A stretch of DNA of 64,000 nt, from the NCBI GenBank assembly GCA_963727415.1, contig CAVSGF010000002.1, positions 1,674,001-1,738,000 on the forward strand, read 5' to 3'. The notes below the pieces were generated by a model that saw nothing but the letters and a program-made list of their open reading frames with translations, did not search any database and was not told the DNA's origin. This document shows, piece after piece, positions 43,031 to 52,506 of the stretch (position 1 is its first letter; each line of letters begins with the position of its first letter). The stretch is from DASQPR01 sp963727415. GTDB taxonomy: Bacteria > Actinomycetota > Actinomycetes > Mycobacteriales > Micromonosporaceae. The position numbers and the translations under genes are program-made.

Positions 43031-43885
43031 ATGGATTTCCTGCAACCGGCCACTTGGGATGACGCGCTCGCGGCCAAAGCGGAACGACCGAACGCCCTGC
43101 CGATCTTCGGTGGCACCGACGTGATGGTCGATCTCAACTTTGATCGCGGCCGTCCCGAGGCACTACTCGACCTCACTCGGGTCGCGTCGCTCGCGGACTG
43201 GGACAAGGACGGCGCACATCTGCGGATCGGCGCTGGTGTCACGTACCAGAAGATCATCGAGGCGCTCGGCGCGCAACTGCCCGGGCTCGCCATGGCCTCG
43301 CGGACAGTGGGGTCTCCGCAGATCCGCAACCGGGGCACCGTGGGCGGCAATCTCGGGTCGGCCTCGCCGGCCGGCGACGCACACCCGCCGCTGCTTGCCT
43401 GCGACGCGCTCGTCGAACTCGCTTCGGTGCGGGGTGTCCGCCGAGTGCCGTTGCCGGAGTTCTTCACCGGACCCAAGCGCAATGTGCTGGCTGCAGACGA
43501 GCTGATCGCGGCTGTTCTCGTCGAATCGGCCACCGGCCCACAGCAGTTCGCGAAGGTCGGCACCCGCAACGCGATGGTGATCGCGGTGTGCTCATTCGCG
43601 GTTGCGTTGGACGCGGCGCGTCAGCGCGTCGGCACCGGAATTGGTTCCGCGGCACCCACTCCACGCCGAGCCGTCGCGGCCGAAGTCATGGCCGCGACCG
43701 AGCTGCCCTGGCAGTCCGGTGCGGCGTTGCCGGAATCGATGACGCGCAGATTCGGTCAACTGGTAGCGGCCGCCGCGTCACCCATCGATGACGTACGGGG
43801 CAGCGCGGACTACCGCAGGCGTGCCCTCGCGGTTCTGGCACAGCGCACGCTTACCTGGGCGTGGAGGGATTACCAATGCGCGTGA
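43031..43885 (+). CDS. Xanthine dehydrogenase, FAD-binding subunit
   Basis: The product holds the FAD of a three-subunit xanthine dehydrogenase. The conserved sites are GGTDVMVDLNF and ASRTVGSPQIRNRGTVGGNLGSASPAGD, the pyrophosphate- and isoalloxazine-binding loops of the family. A GTG at 43022 overlaps the uricase stop; the ATG at 43031 (MDFLQPATWDDA) starts the conserved domain and is my preferred start. Length is about 284. The iron-sulfur subunit follows with a ten-base overlap. Confidence 0.87.
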   Translation: MDFLQPATWDDALAAKAERPNALPIFGGTDVMVDLNFDRGRPEALLDLTRVASLADWDKDGAHLRIGAGVTYQKIIEALGAQLPGLAMASRTVGSPQIRNRGTVGGNLGSASPAGDAHPPLLACDALVELASVRGVRRVPLPEFFTGPKRNVLAADELIAAVLVESATGPQQFAKVGTRNAMVIAVCSFAVALDAARQRVGTGIGSAAPTPRRAVAAEVMAATELPWQSGAALPESMTRRFGQLVAAAASPIDDVRGSADYRRRALAVLAQRTLTWAWRDYQCA

Positions 43886-44343
43886 CCTGCACCGTGAACG
43901 GGCAACTCCGCGAAGCTGACGGGGTCTGGCCGGGGGAGAGCCTGCTCTACGTGCTGCGCGAACGCTTCGGGATGCCCGGCTCCAAGAATGCCTGCGAGCA
44001 GGGGGAGTGCGGCTCCTGCACGGTGTACCTGGATGGGATCGTGGTCTGCGCGTGCTTGGTCGCCGCCGGGCAAGCCAACGGTCGTCGGGTCGGCACGGTC
44101 GAGGGACTGGCCACAGGCGGCGGCTTGCATCCGGTCCAGGCGGCATTCGTCGAGGCGGGTGCTGTCCAGTGCGGATTCTGCACGCCCGGCCTCATAGTCG
44201 CCGTGCACGATCTACTGAACCGCAATCCCGGGCCGAGCGAGGCGGACGTTCGCGAGGCGCTGGCCGGCAACCTGTGCCGATGCACCGGATACGAGAAGAT
44301 TCTCGACGCGGTGCGACTGGCCTCATCCCGGGTGACGTCATGA
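43876..44343 (+). CDS. Xanthine dehydrogenase, [2Fe-2S] subunit
   Basis: The ~155-residue subunit carries two iron-sulfur clusters: CEQGECGSCTVYLDG (with a further Cys in VVCACLV) in the ferredoxin-like domain, and CGFCTPG plus NLCRCTGY in the helical domain. They pass electrons from the Mo centre to FAD. GGAGGG about eight bases upstream selects the ATG at 43876. Its stop overlaps the deaminase ATG. Confidence 0.93.
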   Translation: MRVTCTVNGQLREADGVWPGESLLYVLRERFGMPGSKNACEQGECGSCTVYLDGIVVCACLVAAGQANGRRVGTVEGLATGGGLHPVQAAFVEAGAVQCGFCTPGLIVAVHDLLNRNPGPSEADVREALAGNLCRCTGYEKILDAVRLASSRVTS

Positions 44344-45695
44344 TCATCATCGAGGGTGGTGCAGTCGCCTCCGTGGATGCGAACGGGACCGAGTACCGCT
44401 CAGGACATGTGGTCGTCGACGGGGACCGGATCGCGGCGGTCGGTCCGGGGCCGGCACCGGCGTTCCCGGAACCTGTGCGCCACGTCGACGCCTCCGGCTG
44501 CTTGGTCACCCCGGGCCTGGTCAACACGCATCATCACCTCTACCAGCGGGCGACGAGAGGGCTTGCTCAGCAGCACGACCTGTTCGGCTGGCTGACCGAG
44601 CTCTACCCGATCTGGGCCGGCATCGACGAGGACGTCGTCGGTGCGGCGGCGGCCGCCGGTCTGGGCTGGCTCGCCCTCTCCGGCTGCACCACGAGCACCG
44701 ATCATCACTACGTGTTCCCACGCGGCCGGGGCGATCTCTTCGCCGCGACCATCGATGCCGCGATGCGGGTGGGCGTACGCTTCCACCCCGCCCGAGGCTC
44801 GATGGACCTCGGCGTTTCCGCGGGTGGCTTACCGCCGGACGACTTGGTGGAGAAGACGGACGAGGCCCTCGCCGCGACGCAGGACGCCATCGACCGATAC
44901 CACGACCCGTCACCCGGCTCGATGCTGCGTATCGCGGTCGGACCATGCTCGCCCTTCTCCGTCACCCCCGAACTGATGCGTGAATCCGCGGCACTGGCAC
45001 GAGCCGCCCGGGTGCGACTTCACACCCACCTTGCCGAGACGCACGAGGAGTCCTTGTACTGTCTGCGCGAGCACAAATGCACCCCGGCGCAGTACGCGGA
45101 GCGGCTCGACTTCCTGGGAGACGACGTGTGGCTCGCACACGGTGTCCACCTCGCGTCCAGCGAAATCGCTCGCCTCGGTCAGACTCGCACCGGCGTGGCG
45201 CACTGCCCAAGCTCCAACGCCCGACTCGGCGCTGGCATCGCACCCGTGCGCGATCTGCTCGACGCCCACGTTCCGGTGGGTCTTGGTGTCGACGGAGCCG
45301 CGTCGCAGGAGGCCGGGCAGCTCGGGGCGGAGATGCACCAGGCTCTCTACGCCGCACGGCTGCGAAGTGGCCCGGCCGCCTTGTCGGCTCGGGAGGCGCT
45401 CGCTCTCGGCACCGTGGGCGGTGCGCAGTGCCTGGGCAGGGACGACGAGCTCGGCTCGCTGGAGCCGGGCAAGCTCGCGGACCTGACCGTGTGGCGACTG
45501 GACGGGCTGGGCCACCACGACATCGAGGATCCGGTAGCGGCGCTGGTCCTGGGTCCGCCCGCCGATGTCGAGCTGTTGCTCGTCGGGGGAGCGCCCATTG
45601 TCGAAGAGGGCGCGTTGGTGAACGTCACGGAGGCGGATCTGATCCGGCGCGCCCGGAGCGCCGCGCGCCGGTTGGCCGGGACGGTACCGACATGA
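44340..45695 (+). CDS. 8-Oxoguanine deaminase / guanine-deaminase-type amidohydrolase
   Basis: The 451-residue amidohydrolase has the metal-binding NTHHHLYQRATRG, HTHLAETHEE, LAHGVHL and GVDGAAS motifs, in the order and spacing of AtzA/TrzN-type deaminases. The cluster context points to 8-oxoguanine deaminase, which yields urate directly. It is embedded between xanthine dehydrogenase subunit genes, with a four-base overlap on each side. The start is the ATG at 44340; the open frame before it is the shadow of the iron-sulfur gene. Confidence 0.85.
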   Translation: MIIIEGGAVASVDANGTEYRSGHVVVDGDRIAAVGPGPAPAFPEPVRHVDASGCLVTPGLVNTHHHLYQRATRGLAQQHDLFGWLTELYPIWAGIDEDVVGAAAAAGLGWLALSGCTTSTDHHYVFPRGRGDLFAATIDAAMRVGVRFHPARGSMDLGVSAGGLPPDDLVEKTDEALAATQDAIDRYHDPSPGSMLRIAVGPCSPFSVTPELMRESAALARAARVRLHTHLAETHEESLYCLREHKCTPAQYAERLDFLGDDVWLAHGVHLASSEIARLGQTRTGVAHCPSSNARLGAGIAPVRDLLDAHVPVGLGVDGAASQEAGQLGAEMHQALYAARLRSGPAALSAREALALGTVGGAQCLGRDDELGSLEPGKLADLTVWRLDGLGHHDIEDPVAALVLGPPADVELLLVGGAPIVEEGALVNVTEADLIRRARSAARRLAGTVPT

Positions 45696-47962
45696 CAACG
45701 ACGACACCGGAGAGCCGGACGCGACAGGCCACAGTGCGCGGCGTGGTGGGTGAGGATGCCGTACGGCCGGACGGCACGCTCAAGGTCACCGGGGAGTTCG
45801 CGTACTCATCGGACCTGTGGGCCCGCAACCTGTTGTGGGGTGCCACACTGCGCAGCCCACATCCGCGGGCCCGGATCCACGGTCTCGATCTGGCGGGCGC
45901 GGTTGCGATGCCGGGCGTCTACGCGGTACTGACGCACGAGGACGTACCCGGCGCGAAGCACTATGGTCTCGAGATCTCCGACCAACCCGTGCTCGCCATG
46001 AGCGAGGTGCGCTACCAGGGCGAGCCCGTGGCGATCGTGGCGGCCGACCATCCTGAGACCGCACGCCGCGCAGCCGACCGCATCCGGGTGAAGTACGAGG
46101 TGCTGACGCCCGTCGTCGACGCGGAGGAAGCACTAGGCCCGGATGCGGTTGCGCTACACCCGAATGGCAACCTGCTGCGCCATGTGCCGGTGCGGCGCGG
46201 CGATCCAAACGTGCCGGCCGAGGTCGTGGTGTCGGGAGAGTATGAAGTCGGCATGCAGGATCAGGCACTCCTCGGCCCGGAATCGGGGCTGGCGATGCCC
46301 GCCGAGGACGGCGGGGTCGACCTCTACATCGCCACCCAGTGGCTTCATGTCGACCAGAAGCAGGTCGCCGCGTGCCTCGGACTGCCCCCGGAGAAAGTGC
46401 GTCTCAGCCTTGCCGGAGTGGGCGGTGCGTTCGGGGCCCGCGAGGACCTGTCCATGCAGGTCCATGCGTCGATGCTGGCGCTGCGCACCGGGCGGCCGGT
46501 GAAGATGGTGTACGGGCGGGAGGAGTCGTTCTTCGGGCACGTGCACAGGCACCCCGCGAAAATGCGCTATGAAATGGGCGCACGACGCGATGGCGAGCTG
46601 GTTTATGTGCGCGCGCGTGTCGTGCTCGATGGGGGAGCGTACGCATCCAGCTCCACCGCGGTATGTGCGAACGCCGCGACGCTCGGCATCGGACCGTATC
46701 GTGTGCCGAACGTCGTGATGGACTCGTACGTCGCGTACACCAACAATCCACCGTGCGGCGCCATGCGGGGATTCGGCGCCGTGCAGGTATGTTTCGGCTA
46801 CGAGTCGACCATGGACCGCCTAGCCGCGGCGCTCGGTATGGACCCGGTGGAGCTGCGCATCCGCAATGCCCTTGAAACCGGCGACACGATGCCGACCGGA
46901 CAGGTCGTGGAAGGCCCTGCCCCGGTGGCACAGCTGCTGCGGCTGGTCGCGTCCGCGCCCGTGCCCAAGCCGGCCACCGACGACCTGCGCCAAATGCCGG
47001 GCGGGGTGTCGAATACAACGCACGGCGAGGGCCTCGTCCGCGGCGTCGGATACGGGGTGAGCATCAAGAACGTCGGCTTCTCGGAGGGCTTCGACGATTA
47101 CGCCACCGCACGCGTGCGGCTGCATCTGGTCGGCGGATCGCCGGCGGTCGTGGTGCACACCGCGGCAGCCGAGGTGGGGCAGGGACTCGTCACCGTTCAG
47201 GCGCAGATCGCGCGGACTGAGCTCGGCGTCGACCAGGTGACCGTGGCGGTCGCCGACACCAGCGTGGGCAGCGCGGGTTCCACCTCGGCATCGCGCCAGA
47301 CGTACATGACAGGCGGCGCCGTGCGAGCCGCGTGCATCGCCGTTCGCGACCGCGTACTGTCCCGCGCAGGCGGCGCCCGGCTGGTCGCGGGCACGATCGT
47401 CAACGACGCCGGGGATCCGCTGGCCGACCTTGCCGATGTGCTCCGCGACGGCGCGGTTGAGGAGACCGTGGAGTGGCGGCATCGCCCCACCGATGCGCTC
47501 GATCCGGTCGCCGGCCAGGGCAACGCGCACGTGCAGTACGCATTCGCCGCGCACCGAGCGACCGTTGACGTGGACACCGAACTGGGACTCGTGCGGGTGG
47601 TCGAGGTCGCCACGGCACAGGATGTCGGCAAGGCGGTCAACCCGCAGGCTGTGCTGGGCCAGATCCACGGCGGCACGGCCCAGGGCCTGGGCCTGGCGCT
47701 GATGGAAGAGATCCAGATGACCGGCGGCGAGTTGCAGAACCCGTCGTTCACGGACTACCTGATACCGACCATCCTGGACGTGCCGCCGATGCACGTGGAC
47801 GTGCTGGAGCTCGGCGATCCACACGCTCCGTACGGCTTGCGCGGTGTGGGCGAGCCACCGGCTATTTCGTCGACGCCTGCCGTCGTCGCGGCAATCCGAG
47901 CCGCGACCGGTCGGCCGCTCAACCGCGTTCCGGTGCGCCCCGAGCACATCGTGGCGGACTGA
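45692..47962 (+). CDS. Xanthine dehydrogenase, molybdopterin-binding subunit
   Basis: This 756-residue subunit hydroxylates hypoxanthine and xanthine at the Mo centre. Motifs are GVGGAFGAREDLS, AMRGFGAVQ, GSAGSTSASRQTYMTGGA and the C-terminal RGVGEPPAIS with the catalytic Glu. It begins at the ATG overlapping the deaminase stop, and its own stop overlaps the aldolase ATG. With the FAD and FeS genes upstream it makes a complete three-part enzyme. The XdhC-type maturation protein is not encoded here. Confidence 0.92.
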   Translation: MTTTTPESRTRQATVRGVVGEDAVRPDGTLKVTGEFAYSSDLWARNLLWGATLRSPHPRARIHGLDLAGAVAMPGVYAVLTHEDVPGAKHYGLEISDQPVLAMSEVRYQGEPVAIVAADHPETARRAADRIRVKYEVLTPVVDAEEALGPDAVALHPNGNLLRHVPVRRGDPNVPAEVVVSGEYEVGMQDQALLGPESGLAMPAEDGGVDLYIATQWLHVDQKQVAACLGLPPEKVRLSLAGVGGAFGAREDLSMQVHASMLALRTGRPVKMVYGREESFFGHVHRHPAKMRYEMGARRDGELVYVRARVVLDGGAYASSSTAVCANAATLGIGPYRVPNVVMDSYVAYTNNPPCGAMRGFGAVQVCFGYESTMDRLAAALGMDPVELRIRNALETGDTMPTGQVVEGPAPVAQLLRLVASAPVPKPATDDLRQMPGGVSNTTHGEGLVRGVGYGVSIKNVGFSEGFDDYATARVRLHLVGGSPAVVVHTAAAEVGQGLVTVQAQIARTELGVDQVTVAVADTSVGSAGSTSASRQTYMTGGAVRAACIAVRDRVLSRAGGARLVAGTIVNDAGDPLADLADVLRDGAVEETVEWRHRPTDALDPVAGQGNAHVQYAFAAHRATVDVDTELGLVRVVEVATAQDVGKAVNPQAVLGQIHGGTAQGLGLALMEEIQMTGGELQNPSFTDYLIPTILDVPPMHVDVLELGDPHAPYGLRGVGEPPAISSTPAVVAAIRAATGRPLNRVPVRPEHIVAD

Positions 47963-49179
47963 TGCTCTCCGAGGATGTCTACCAGGAGCTGGACCGGCGG
48001 CTCGACGACACCGACGACATGTTGCGGCGTACCTATCCGGGCGAAACAGAGGGCCGGCAACCAGTGCACACGGTGTACGTGCCTGCGGACCGGTTCCGCG
48101 CCGAGTTGGTCGGCGACTGGAGTGAGGGGGCCATAGGCGCGTTACGTGCGCACCCGCCCCTGCCGTTCCGGGAGTCATTGCGCGAGAGGGTGCTCGAAAA
48201 GCTGCGCCGCGAGCCGATCGAAGATCTGCGCATCGACTTCGAGGACGGGTACGGGGTACGCGACGACGCACGCGAGGACGCTGATGCCCGAGCCGCGGCC
48301 GAGGCCATGCGTGTCGGGCCGATGCCGCCGTTCCTCGGGATCCGCTGCAAGAGCCTGGAGGGCGCCACGCGCCGGCGCGCGGTGCGAACTCTCGATGTGT
48401 TTCTCGACGCGCTGGGTACGCCGCCAGAAGGCTTCGTGGTGACGCTCCCCAAGGTGAGCGCTCCGGAACAGGTGATCGCCATGTGCGTGCTGTGTGCCGC
48501 ATTGGAGCAGGCACACGGGCTGCCGGCCGAACGGCTCCGGTTCGAGGTGCAGGTGGAGACGCCTGCGGCGGTGCTCGGCGCGGACGGCGCCGCCACCGTG
48601 GCGCGTCTCATCCGAGCCGCTGAAGGTCGGCTCACAGGTCTGCACTTCGGCACCTACGACTACACCGCCGCCTGTGGGATCGCTGCCGGTTATCAGAGCA
48701 TGCGGCACCCCGCCGCAGATCACGCGAAGGCGGTGATGCAGGTCGCTGCCGCCGGCACGGGGGTACGGCTCTCAGACGGCTCGACCAATGTGCTTCCTGT
48801 CGGTGATAGCGCTGCCGTGCACGCAGCCTGGGAGTTGCACACGCGGCTGGTCCGGCGCTCCCTTGAGCGGGGCTTCTACCAGGGCTGGGATCTACACCCC
48901 GGCCAGCTGCCCACGCGGTACGCCGCGACGTACGGCTTCTATCGCGACGGATGTGCCGCGGCGAGCACACGCCTGGCCGCCTACCTCGGATTGGACGGCG
49001 CCGGCGGATCTCGCGGCACGCTCGGCTCCCGCGCTGCGAGCGAGGCTTTGGCCGCGGGCGTGTTGGACGAACCCGCGACGGCGCGGGCACTGATCGGATT
49101 CCTGCGGCGCGGCCGGGACTGCGGCGCATTGGACGAGGACGAGGTCGGCCTGCCCTCGACGGTGTGGGAACCGCGGTGA
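47962..49179 (+). CDS. DUF6986/CitE-like aldolase
   Basis: The 405-residue protein belongs to the HpcH/HpaI-CitE superfamily. LRIDFEDGYGVRDDAREDAD resembles the metal-binding Glu/Asp region of citrate-lyase beta and malate synthase, and FEVQVETPAAVLG matches the second acidic strand. HFGTYDYTAACGI is also conserved. It is embedded by overlapping stop/start codons between xanthine dehydrogenase and allantoinase. I infer it handles a C2 product (glyoxylate or ureidoglycolate) of allantoate breakdown; no activity is established from sequence. Confidence 0.75.
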   Translation: MLSEDVYQELDRRLDDTDDMLRRTYPGETEGRQPVHTVYVPADRFRAELVGDWSEGAIGALRAHPPLPFRESLRERVLEKLRREPIEDLRIDFEDGYGVRDDAREDADARAAAEAMRVGPMPPFLGIRCKSLEGATRRRAVRTLDVFLDALGTPPEGFVVTLPKVSAPEQVIAMCVLCAALEQAHGLPAERLRFEVQVETPAAVLGADGAATVARLIRAAEGRLTGLHFGTYDYTAACGIAAGYQSMRHPAADHAKAVMQVAAAGTGVRLSDGSTNVLPVGDSAAVHAAWELHTRLVRRSLERGFYQGWDLHPGQLPTRYAATYGFYRDGCAAASTRLAAYLGLDGAGGSRGTLGSRAASEALAAGVLDEPATARALIGFLRRGRDCGALDEDEVGLPSTVWEPR

Positions 49180-50482
49180 CCGCCGTCGACGAACTGGTGC
49201 TGCGCTCCCAGCGAGTGGTGACCCCGTACGGAGTCAAGCCGGCCACGGTACGCGTCCGCGACGGACGGATCGCGGCGATCGAGGACTACGCCTCGCACGG
49301 GCAGGATCTCGGTGACCTGGCACTGTTGCCGGGACTGGTCGACCCGCACGTGCACGTGAACGAGCCTGGCCGTACCGACTGGGAGGGGTTCGCGACGGCG
49401 ACCCGGGCCGCGGCGGCCGGGGGGGTCACCACGATCATCGACATGCCACTGAACAGCCTGCCGCCCACGGTTTCGGCTGCGGCGCTCGCGGCCAAGCGAC
49501 ATGCCGCCTCCGGACAATGCCATGTGGACGTGGGCTTCTGGGGCGGTGCGGTGCCCGGCAATCTCAACTTTCTCGACGACCTGACCAGGGCCGGGGTCTT
49601 CGGCCTCAAATGCTTCCTGGTCGACTCGGGCGTGCCCGAATTCCCGCCGCTCTCCGTCGACCAGCTCTGCACGGCACTGTCGACGGTGGACGCCCTGTTC
49701 TTGGTGCATGCCGAGGATCCACACGAGATTCGGAAAACGCACGCCTCACGCCGCTACGCCGACTTCCTGGCATCGCGGCCGCCTGCCGCGGAGATGCGCG
49801 CGATTGTCAACGTCATCGACGCGGCCCGGCGCACCGGCGCCCGCGTGCATATCCTGCACCTTTCATGCGCCGATGCGCTTGACATGATCGAGCAGGCCAA
49901 GCAGGACGGCGTACGCGTTACGGCGGAGACGTGTCCGCACTACCTGGCGCTCGCGGCCGATGAGGTGCCCGATGGCGCCACCCAATTCAAGTGCTGCCCG
50001 CCGATCCGGTCGAGTGCTAACCGGAACGCGCTCTGGGCTGGCCTGGCGGCCGGGCTGATCGACGAAATCGCCTCCGATCATTCGCCGTGCGTCCCTGAGC
50101 TCAAACTGCCGGACCTCGGTGATTTTGCCGGCGCCTGGGGCGGCATCGCGTCGCTGCAACTCGGCCTGCCCATCGTCTGGACCCAAGCCCGTGCTCGCGG
50201 GCATGGCCTCGCCGAGGTGACTCGCTGGATGGCGCAGCGGCCGGCCGAAATTGTCGGCCTTCGGCGCAAGGGTCGTATCGCGGTGGGCTTCGACGCAGAT
50301 CTCGTAGCCTTCGCGCCCGAGAAGACGTTCACCGTCGATCCCTCTCGGCTGCACCACCGGCACTCGGTGACGCCGTACGCGGACAGCGGCTGCATGGTGT
50401 CGTCGAGGCAACCTGGCTGCGCGGCGTACGCGTAGGCGGCAAGCCGCACGGTCTGCTGCTATCTCGAGGCGACGACGGATGA
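49176..50482 (+). CDS. allB: Allantoinase, C terminus frameshifted
   Basis: The enzyme hydrolyses allantoin to allantoate at a binuclear metal site: DPHVHVNEPGRTDWEGF, GLKCFLVDSG (carboxylated Lys), HAEDPHE, HILHLSCADA and IASDHSPC. The GTG at 49176 overlaps the aldolase stop. At about 50380-50383 (tacgcggacag) a base appears lost. As written the frame ends at 50435 with a foreign tail. One extra G restores QRLHGVVEATWLRGVRVGGK and a stop at 50482 that overlaps the allantoicase ATG. The missing end is a beta-strand domain, so the effect on activity is unclear. Confidence 0.88.
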
Positions 50483-51606
50483 CCGACTTCGCCACGTTGC
50501 CTGACCTCGCCTCGCGCCGGCTGGGAGGCAGCGTCGTATTCGCCAATGACGAGTTCTTCGCCGCCGCGGACAACCTCATCGACCCCGCGTCACCCGACTT
50601 TCACCCCAAGTCCTTCGGAACCAAGGGCCAGATATACGACGGCTGGGAGACAAGACGCCGGCGCGAGCCGGGACACGATCATGCCGTGGTACGGCTCGGA
50701 GCTCCCGGCGTGGTACGCGGCGTGGTCATCGACACGGCGCACTTCACCGGCAACTTTCCGCCGAACGCGTCGCTCGAGGCATGCGGTGTCGAGGGCTATC
50801 CGAGCGCCGCCGAACTGGCAGACGCGCCGTGGATCGAGCTGCTGGGCAAAGTGGCCCTCGCGGGTGACACGCTCAACGCGTTCGCGGTGGAGGGGCAGCA
50901 GCGTGTCACGCACGTACGTCTGTCGATCTATCCCGACGGAGGTGTCGCACGTCTGCGCGTGCATGGTGAGGTGGTGGCCGACCCGCGGCTTCTGGGAATG
51001 CCACTCGTCGACCTCGCGGCCTTGGAGAACGGCGGCCAGGTGGTCGAATGCAGCAACATGTTCTACGGCTCGCCGAACAACCTTCTCATGCCCGGTTTGG
51101 CCAGAGACATGGGCGAGGGCTGGGAGACCGCGCGGCGGCGCGACGCTGGAAATGACTGGGTGATGATCCGGCTCGCCGTACCCGGACGCATTCAACTCGC
51201 GGAAATGGACACGAGTCACTTCAAGGGCAACGCGCCCGGCCGCGCCGCACTGAGGGGAGTCGACGCCCGGCAGGTCGGACTCGATGAGCCGGAAGCGTGG
51301 TTCGAGTTGCTTCCGGTCACCCGTCTGCAACCGGACACCCGGCATCGCTTCGCAATCGCCGCGCCGGCAGAGGTCACCCATGTCCGCATGGATGTGTATC
51401 CGGATGGCGGCATGGCCCGGCTGCGTATGCTGGGCGTGCCGTCGGTGGTCGAGCTGCGCAGGATGGCCGCGCGCTGGTTCAATCTGCTGCCGGAGACGCA
51501 GGCGCGGGAGGTGCTGCCTGATCTGTCGCCGTCAGATGCGCGACGACTGATCGACGCCCGGCCGGTACGCGCGACCGAACTGCCACCAAGGTTGTGGGCG
51601 CGCTAG
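50479..51606 (+). CDS. alc: Allantoicase
   Basis: The 375-residue enzyme splits allantoate into ureidoglycolate and urea. It is built of two repeats of the jelly-roll allantoicase domain. Paired segments are GWETRRRREPGHDHAVVRLG with GWETARRRDAGNDWVMIRLA, and THVRLSIYPDGGVARLRV with THVRMDVYPDGGMARLRM. The ATG overlaps the restored allantoinase stop. It is the last gene of the purine run; no ureidoglycolate lyase or urease gene follows. Confidence 0.93.
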   Translation: MTDFATLPDLASRRLGGSVVFANDEFFAAADNLIDPASPDFHPKSFGTKGQIYDGWETRRRREPGHDHAVVRLGAPGVVRGVVIDTAHFTGNFPPNASLEACGVEGYPSAAELADAPWIELLGKVALAGDTLNAFAVEGQQRVTHVRLSIYPDGGVARLRVHGEVVADPRLLGMPLVDLAALENGGQVVECSNMFYGSPNNLLMPGLARDMGEGWETARRRDAGNDWVMIRLAVPGRIQLAEMDTSHFKGNAPGRAALRGVDARQVGLDEPEAWFELLPVTRLQPDTRHRFAIAAPAEVTHVRMDVYPDGGMARLRMLGVPSVVELRRMAARWFNLLPETQAREVLPDLSPSDARRLIDARPVRATELPPRLWAR

Positions 51607-51885
51607 TAGTGCTTTGTTAGGTCTGTTCATGTTTGGTGCGGGTAAGGGTTTCACGGGTTGGTGACAGGTCGGGCATGCGCCGGTCCAGGTCGCGAGCAGG
51701 TATTGCAGCTCGTGGATGGTTCGGTAGAGGGTCAGGCCGGCGCATCCGCTTTTGGGTCGCCTCGCAGCAGGGTGATGAACAGGTGCGCGGCGGTGACGAG
51801 GGTGGCGTGGCGGTGCCAGGCGGTGAAGGACCGGACTTCGCACGATCGAGCCAGGGGTGATCCACCGCGCCACCGTACGTCGCTG
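51607..51885 (-). pseudogene. IS701-like transposase C-terminal remnant
   Basis: On the minus strand one frame reads EVRSFTAWHRHATLVTAAHL and FITLLRGDPKADAP. A shifted frame continues LTLYRTIHELQYLLATWTGA and CPTCHQPVKPLP. Both segments are typical of the C-terminal end of IS701-type (DDE) transposases. The frameshift lies near 51735. The catalytic part is absent. It marks the boundary between the purine operon and the eroded region. Confidence 0.6.
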
Positions 51886-51930
51886 CCGCTCAAATCTGTG
51901 ATGCGCGCCTCGGTGGCGATGACGGCTTGG

Positions 51931-52400
51931 TCAGCTGTACTTCTCCCACGCCACCCCTTCGCGGTAGCTGTCATCGCCGCGGGCGAAGTCGCCGAAGACA
52001 GCCAGGATGATGTCCAGGTCTTCGGTTTTGTACCTGAAATGCGTCCGAGGCTCGGTGGCAGGTAGATGGTGTTGTCCTGCGGATCCAGACAGATCAGGTT
52101 GTTCGCCGCCGCCAGGTCGAGGATCGTGGTGATCACGTCGTCGGGCGCCGAGTAGCTCATGCACAGCGAGATGTAGCGATCCGAGTCGTCGGACGTCACG
52201 CTCCACACGCCGGCATCGATGTCAGGGTCGAGGTCCTCCAACGCCGGGTAGCGTTCCAGCAGCGCAGCGCGGAAACGTCGCAGCCCTGGATGCGGCAGGA
52301 AGCCGGTGTCATCGCCAGCGTAGGCGACATCGAGCTTGTGCCGGGCCTCGTCGCCCGTCACCGGCCACGGCTCGTACCACACAACGAGGTCAAAGCTCAT
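51931..52400 (-). pseudogene. Hypothetical protein, frameshifted
   Basis: ATG at 52400 (GGAGA upstream) starts SFDLVVWYEPWPVTGDEARH.., WSVTSDDSDRYISLCMSYSA and TTILDLAAANNLICLDPQDN. Near 52060 the coding frame shifts and continues HFRYKTEDLDIILAVFGDFA and SYREGVAWEKYS to 51931. The full protein of ~156 residues is an unnamed actinobacterial type; I cannot give a function. Confidence 0.55.
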
Positions 52401-52506
52401 TTCACGTCTCCACTCACGGCCATCGCGGCAGAACCGTCGCGAGACCCGGACAGCGGGCACCACCGTTCTTGTGTCTCCTCGACTGCGGCGATCGCAGCCC
52501 TCGGCG

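Noticed and set aside
44007..44339. An N-terminal extension of the deaminase frame
   Set aside because: It lies antisense-like over the iron-sulfur subunit gene; the amidohydrolase begins at the ATG at 44340.
45077..45691. An N-terminal extension of the molybdenum subunit frame
   Set aside because: The added region overlaps the deaminase gene and is Arg-rich. The ATG at 45692 overlaps the deaminase stop as expected.
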